The notes beneath the pieces are model-generated. The model did not search any database and had not been told where the DNA came from. It saw nothing but the letters and a program-made list of their open reading frames with translations. Of a DNA stretch of 64,000 nt, positions 59,150 through 64,000 are shown piece by piece (the stretch's first letter is position 1; each line of letters opens with the position of its first letter). The translations under genes were made by a program, and so were the position numbers. The stretch is from Earliella scabrosa (lineage: Eukaryota > Basidiomycota > Agaricomycetes > Polyporales > Polyporaceae): the NCBI GenBank assembly GCA_022605405.1, contig JABYQQ010000014.1, positions 744,001 to 808,000 of the forward strand. Direction: 5' to 3'.

Positions 59150-60906
59150 TGGTGAAAGATGGTGAGCCGCTGTCGAGGGCGACGTGGAGCGAGTTCTCAC
59201 TGCGACTTGTTGAGTCTAAGTATGGTGCCTTGCGGGCCTGTCTGTCTCGCGGATCCAGCGGTGTTCTGCTGGAGAAGTGAGGTGCATCCTCCTGCTTTGC
59301 AAAGCTTCGCACCTATTTAGGCCAAATCCCGACACGCCCAGCTAGCGTTATGCCTATGTTTCAGCGGTTTTCGATCGCTACGATATCATGTGCCTCCGGT
59401 GTCTGTCAAATGGAGACGGTGAGTATGGAGAAGTCTGCTCGGAGTTGAATTGGCCGAGTACCAAAAGCCAACCAGAGTGCGGTTTATAATGCCATCGGAT
59501 GCGTGGTCTGTATCATATCGGGGCTTTTCATGGGTATGCATTATGCGCGACATGGTGGCATAGGCTGACACTCACGCACAAATTGATGGTCTGCCCTGAC
59601 GGCTCCCTAGCCTGAGGCTGAGGCCGCTGAGGCTGACCGTCAGGCAAACAACTCGCCGACCCTACGTGCGTTAACACCTGAATACAACTGATTTATCCTG
59701 GCAGTAGCAAATCAGTCCCTAACGGCCCCTTCTGAGCGAGACAGATAGAGAGGTACGGATATGATGAATCATGCTCCAGTGCGCAGGTGCTTCATTTTGA
59801 TTCTTTTTCACCTCCGAAGTACAGCCTATCCGGGAGATAGCGTTGGTTCACGGGAGATCCTCCTCTTCTCCAGCGTCCGCCGCGCCCGGAAACCGGTCGA
59901 CGTGTTCGCATGGCTAACCCTCACACGCAAGCGCCGCTCCATCCACGTTCATACCGATCATCAGCCCGGGGGCTTCGGGGCCCGCGCGCCCCCCCGTCTG
60001 CATGCGACATGATGGTGACCCCTCCGCCGTCGGCCCAAAATCTGTCTTCACGAGGCGCCATTCGATGTGACTACCTCGAAGCCGGTATGCCCGATTCCGG
60101 TCAGAGAGAAGAGGTCTGAGAGATGTCAACTTGAGGCCTTGGACTGAGCCTGCCACCCGGACGCACGCCCCTGGCCCGGGGCCCGGGTGTCGAGATGCAA
60201 CTTGCATCCGAGTCCATCTGCCCTGCCAGTGCGCCGTCGGAAGGAGGCTCATCCAGATGGCTGCGCGCGGAAGACTCATCCAGATGGCTGCGCGCGGGGA
60301 TGATCCATACAAATCCATCTATTATCTGAACACCGGCTCGGACCTGAGCTGCGCACCCCGAGCTGGCGCGGAGATGATGACGAGTGACGAGTGGCGTGCC
60401 TGCCAGTGCCCGAGGGTGACCCCAACTTCGTTCGTGTGCGTGATCACGTAGTACGATGCGGAGATGGATGTGGGGCCGAAGACTCAGACTGACGCGTGAA
60501 GTCCATGTCGTGACTCGTCTCGCCGAGGTTGCTAGTCAGCACACGATCACGCCTCCAGACTCCCTTTCCGAGCTTCAGAGGCACCGTACGTAGACAAAAA
60601 TAGCAATGTATCAGTCAATTTGCCAGTGCGTTTCGATGTCTCGAGTTGAACGCCCTCGACCGGATCTCTAGAACGAATGTAGTAGGTGCATACACTAGCA
60701 CATCGGGGTAACAACACAGACAGACAAAGCAGAACATAACAGAACAGAACAGAAGAACAGCGGCAGACAGCAATTACCCAGAGTCAACAGACCGACCCGA
60801 TACCCAATCGCAACGACAAAACACCGCATTCACAACGCACGACACACGACTTGCACCAACACCCCAAAGGACAGGATCAGCCAGGCGGCACCGCGACCCC
60901 GTACAT
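59150..60906. other. About 1.75 kb without a callable gene
   Basis: Between the start of the UbiA gene and the 3' end of aldehyde dehydrogenase 2. It includes a 27-bp direct repeat built on CATCCAGATGGCTGCGCGCG (about 60246-60300) and an AGAAC-rich simple stretch at about 60720-60765. Frames around 59760-60320 are short and overlap on both strands. Confidence 0.35.
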
Positions 60907-63407
60907 TCACTTCAACTTCAGCTTCAGATCACCCCCACGAGTCAGCAACGCCGAGACTGCACCGACGACAAGAACGGAGAGCCACAACGCCCACCTCCGC
61001 GACGTGCCGTTCGCCAGCGCGCCCCCCTTCTTCGGGCGCGGCGGGAGCGACGGCATGAGGGCCTGGAGCGGCTTGAGGGACTGCAGCCGACGTCGCTCGA
61101 GATCAGAACTCGGATGGGAGATGCATGGAAGGGTGGAAGGAACGGACCTTGTATGGCGGGTATCTGCACCCGAACCCGAGCTTGTCCACCCTGCAGCCAT
61201 GCGAAGTCACGCCCTGTTAGAGCCAGAGGGAGGAGTGATTGAGGGGGCGGAAGGGGCGACGTACCAGCTTGGGTTGTCGATTGACGTGCGCTTGTGCGTG
61301 AACTGGTCGAACATGTCCTTGCCGGTGTAGTACCCGTCTGCGGCGTCGAGTTATGGCCATGACTGCAAGAAGAATATAAGAGCGAGCGCATATACGTACA
61401 TCCGCTAGCGCCAACGCCGCCCATAGGAAGTCCAGGGACTGTAGAGAGTACACACGATCAGTGGGAGTTCTGGAAACGCAGTGCGCGAGTCAGTGTCGAC
61501 GTACCACCCAGATGGATCATGGTATCGTTGGCGGACACTGCCCCGCTCTGGGTGTTGCTGGCAACTGGACGATGTGCGTCAACACATGAAGCAGACAGCA
61601 GGACTACGCGAGATCGTACCCTTCTCCTGGAACGCCTTGTCCTGCGAGAATACGTACACCACGAGCGGATGATCCCTGAACAGCACCGATACGTCAGCGT
61701 CTGTCCAGTATGCACGAGGAGACAACGACATATACACGTACCTAGAGTTGATGAGCCTGATCGCCTCGTCGACGTCCTTCACCGGAACGAGCAGCAGAAT
61801 GGGACCGAATATCTCCCTGAAGCGCCGACGTCAGCACGCAAGGCTGAAGAGGATAAACACCGACGCTCACTGTTCCATCAAGGGGTCGTCCGGAGCGACG
61901 TCCCTCACGAGCGTCGGGGCGATGTAGCGATTCTCGACGTCCGTGTCTCCGCCAAACACAATCTTGCCCTTCGTACGGTCCAAAACGTCTTTGATGCGCT
62001 GCGCATGCGACACACCCACGATGCGCCCAAACGAGTCCGAGTTCTTCGGGCCATCGGGGTAGAACGTCGGGTAGCTGCGCGCGAGTCAAACGTGAGCTAC
62101 ACGATCCATCTCAGCATGCGAGTGAAACCTGTACATACACTTCCTGGATAGCCTCGATGAAGGCGTCCTGGATGTCGCGGTTGATGAGGACGTACTCGGG
62201 ACATACGCAAACCTGCCAGTGGTTGTCAACAGTTGTTCCGTCCCGGGGAACGCTTGTGAAGACGAACCTGGCCAGCGTTCAGCATCCGACCCCACAGAAC
62301 ACGCCGGGCGGCGAGCTTCAAGTCGCTCTTGGGATCGATGACCACAGGGTTTTTGCCTTAGGGTTAGGGTTGTTCAGCGGAATGCAATTCAGCTGAGTGT
62401 TTAGAAGTTACCTCCGAGCTGAAAATGAACATGAGCTGGTGCCAGAAGAGCTCGAAAGGCACATAAAGGCTCACCTCGAGGGTCAGGGGAGTGAGGTGCT
62501 TGGCAGCGGCTGCAGCGACAATACGGGCAACACGGGCATTCCCTACAAACGCGATTGAGCGGACTCTGATAGCACGACACCGCGAAGAGCCGTATACAGA
62601 CCTGTGTACAGAACTACCAGACGTGGTTCAGTTCGGATTCCACGCAAGGGACGTCGGATACGTACTGTGATCCCATTGTAGCTCGAGCACCCTCGTGGTC
62701 TCGGGGACGCCTCCGTTGATGACGTGGTACAGGTCGTTGTCCAGGTACTTCGGAACGAGCTCCGCGAACAGGGCACTCGTGATGGGTGTCTGTTCGGAAG
62801 GCTTGAGTACGGCGGCGTTTCCACCAGCGATCGCGCCGACCTAGGTACACTATGAGTAACACAGGACGCGAACAGACTCATACGCGACAAGAGTGCTCAC
62901 GAGTGGAGACATGAGCATGATGATGGGGCCATTGAAGGGTGCGATGATGAGGATCGTGCCCTTGGGCTCCGGTCGAATCTTCGGGCTCATCGCGTAGAAG
63001 CTCAAGTTGAATGCGGGCTTGTAGATAGCTGCCCACTTTTCGACATTGTCGTACGCGTCCCGGACGTCCTGATACGTGCTCGCAAAGTCGATGCTGGGGA
63101 AGACAGTGAGCATGCACAGTGCCCGCTCGATGTGAATAGAACACGCACAACTCGGACTCGAGGGAGGGCCGTCCCAGATCCTGCTTCAAGGCGTCGATGA
63201 AGCGCTGCTCGTTGTCTTTGAGCATGTACCCGACTTGCGCGATCTGCTCCCTGCGGTACGCGATGTTTTTGAGTTTCCCATCGAGGAATGCCTGGCGGGC
63301 ACGCGCGTGGATCTGCGAGACTGGTGCTAAGCGAGACGCTTCGAGGACAGCTGTGCATGGCCGACCTTGGGGATCTCGTCCATGGAGGTATACTGAAGCG
63401 TCGACAT
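60907..63407 (-). CDS. Fatty aldehyde dehydrogenase, ALDH3/Hfd1-like, tail-anchored
   Basis: Multi-exon paralogue of the gene at 42373-44709 (about 515 residues). It starts MSTLQYTSMDEIPK, joined to IHARARQAFLDGKLKNIAYR. Motifs include [21 protein letters not shown] plus the 7-nt micro-exon plus [27 protein letters not shown] (active-site Cys), [49 protein letters not shown] and [12 protein letters not shown]. The last exon continues [20 protein letters not shown] into a transmembrane helix (WALWLSVLVVGAVSALL) and a basic end. A C-terminal anchor is typical of the ER or mitochondrial outer-membrane fatty aldehyde dehydrogenases (human ALDH3A2, yeast Hfd1). Activity is NAD(P)+-dependent oxidation of long-chain aldehydes. 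Confidence 0.88.
62358..62371. repeat. Telomere-like motif inside an intron
   Basis: TTAGGGTTAGGGTT on the plus strand. On the gene's minus strand it forms the branch point and acceptor end (CCCTAACCCTAAG) of the 55-nt intron after the micro-exon of aldehyde dehydrogenase 2. Two repeats only, so this may be chance. Confidence 0.6.
62412..62418 (-). other. 7-nt micro-exon (CTCGGAG), second copy
   Basis: Lies between a 56-nt intron (62419-62474, GTGAGC...TTTCAG) and a 55-nt intron (62357-62411, GTAACT...CTAAG). It restores the LELGGKNP motif of the aldehyde dehydrogenase and is identical to the heptamer at 43357-43363. Confidence 0.85.
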
Positions 63408-64000
63408 GGCGGGCAAGAGAGTGGGCGTGGAGGTGGTGGTGGGGACGATGTCAGAGCAGCGAGGGGTATGTAGTCGGCGCAGGGGGCCCGGGAGGAGGGG
63501 GCGAGGAGCGGGTGAGGTGGGCTGCGGGGAGAGACGAGGAACGGAGACGGCGCACGCGGCGACCTCTTCGAATTCGGCTCGGAGGGGCGCTGGCCCAGAA
63601 GCTGTCAGAAGAGGGACCGCCCATAAGATTTCCACCCTCCCTCCGCTTCGCCCGCGAGCCTGAGAGAAGTCCCGCAAGGGCTCACTGCCCCCATCGCGCG
63701 CCCGACTGGCCCTTCGGCGGCACGGAAAGGGCTCTTGAGCGAGGCCGATTCCTCCGACCGCTCGGAGGTTGCATCGAGTTCTCTGCTCACGCTCGGAGGC
63801 AGAACCAGCATTGTCACAGTTCAACGTGGCGGCTCTCGGCCTTTGCCGTCACCCGGCGTTCAGAATGGAAACCGGAGGCTGTGAGCGCGAGACTCTGGGC
63901 GCCAGCTGGTGCGTGCAGTTCGACACTCCGACATGTAGACATCCAGCAGCCCGGGGCCCTGCAGGCCGCTGAACGTTGACTTCGATTGATATGTGACAGA
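63408..64000. other. Upstream region of aldehyde dehydrogenase 2
   Basis: GC-rich sequence with long overlapping frames on both strands but no recognisable protein. It should include the promoter of the minus-strand aldehyde dehydrogenase. The window ends here. Confidence 0.35.

Noticed and set aside
58148..59200. 350-codon minus-strand frame overlapping the UbiA gene
   Set aside because: It is a shifted frame across UbiA exons and introns; the UbiA motifs lie in other frames.
63197..63979. 260-codon plus-strand frame near the right edge
   Set aside because: It overlaps the first exons of aldehyde dehydrogenase 2 in antisense and shows no domain.

Overview
The window is nuclear DNA of a filamentous basidiomycete, most likely a wood- or litter-decaying Agaricomycete. 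Genes are split by many introns of about 45-65 nt with GTRNGT donors, CTRAC-like branch points and NAG acceptors. Protein families include DUF6534 membrane proteins, a Tnp2-type transposase in spliced exons, NRPS-like adenylation enzymes and a GMC oxidoreductase. No bacterial-style operons, ribosome binding sites, rRNA or CRISPR were seen. Exon boundaries were worked out by hand from splice signals, reading phase and agreement between paralogues. No transcript or database search was available.

Layout. 0.3-1.4 kb: a SUN-domain nuclear envelope protein (-). 1.6-9.7 kb: a two-gene module present twice (A1-B1, then A2-B2, all -). Between A2 and B2 lies a 717-bp hAT-like foldback element with an 8-bp target duplication. 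B1 is decayed and carries a 15-bp minisatellite; A1, A2 and B2 read through. 10.5-20.3 kb: five genes without recognised function. They are an acidic-tail protein, a WD40 protein with a C-terminal membrane anchor (-), a VEVEGR-repeat protein, a one-pass membrane protein and a tail-anchored protein. 20.5-24.4 kb: an apparently intact CACTA/EnSpm (Tnp2) transposase of 1212 residues. It is followed by GAGCTC-rich tandem repeats, a 45-bp satellite and an 890-bp inverted-repeat element. 27.7-31.6 kb: mostly unassignable DNA.

31.6-63.4 kb looks like a specialised-metabolism neighbourhood that has expanded by duplication. It holds two near-identical adenylation-domain-only enzymes (-), a 4-coumarate-CoA-ligase-like gene that has lost its C-terminal half (-), and an aldehyde dehydrogenase (+). 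These are followed by two DUF6534 membrane proteins (-), a GMC oxidoreductase (-), an unrecognised spliced gene (+), a UbiA prenyltransferase (-) and a second aldehyde dehydrogenase (-). Acid activation, alcohol and aldehyde oxidation and prenylation would fit together, but no PKS or full NRPS core is present, so the product is unknown. The two aldehyde dehydrogenases share a 7-nt micro-exon. Only the second keeps the C-terminal membrane anchor typical of fatty aldehyde dehydrogenases.
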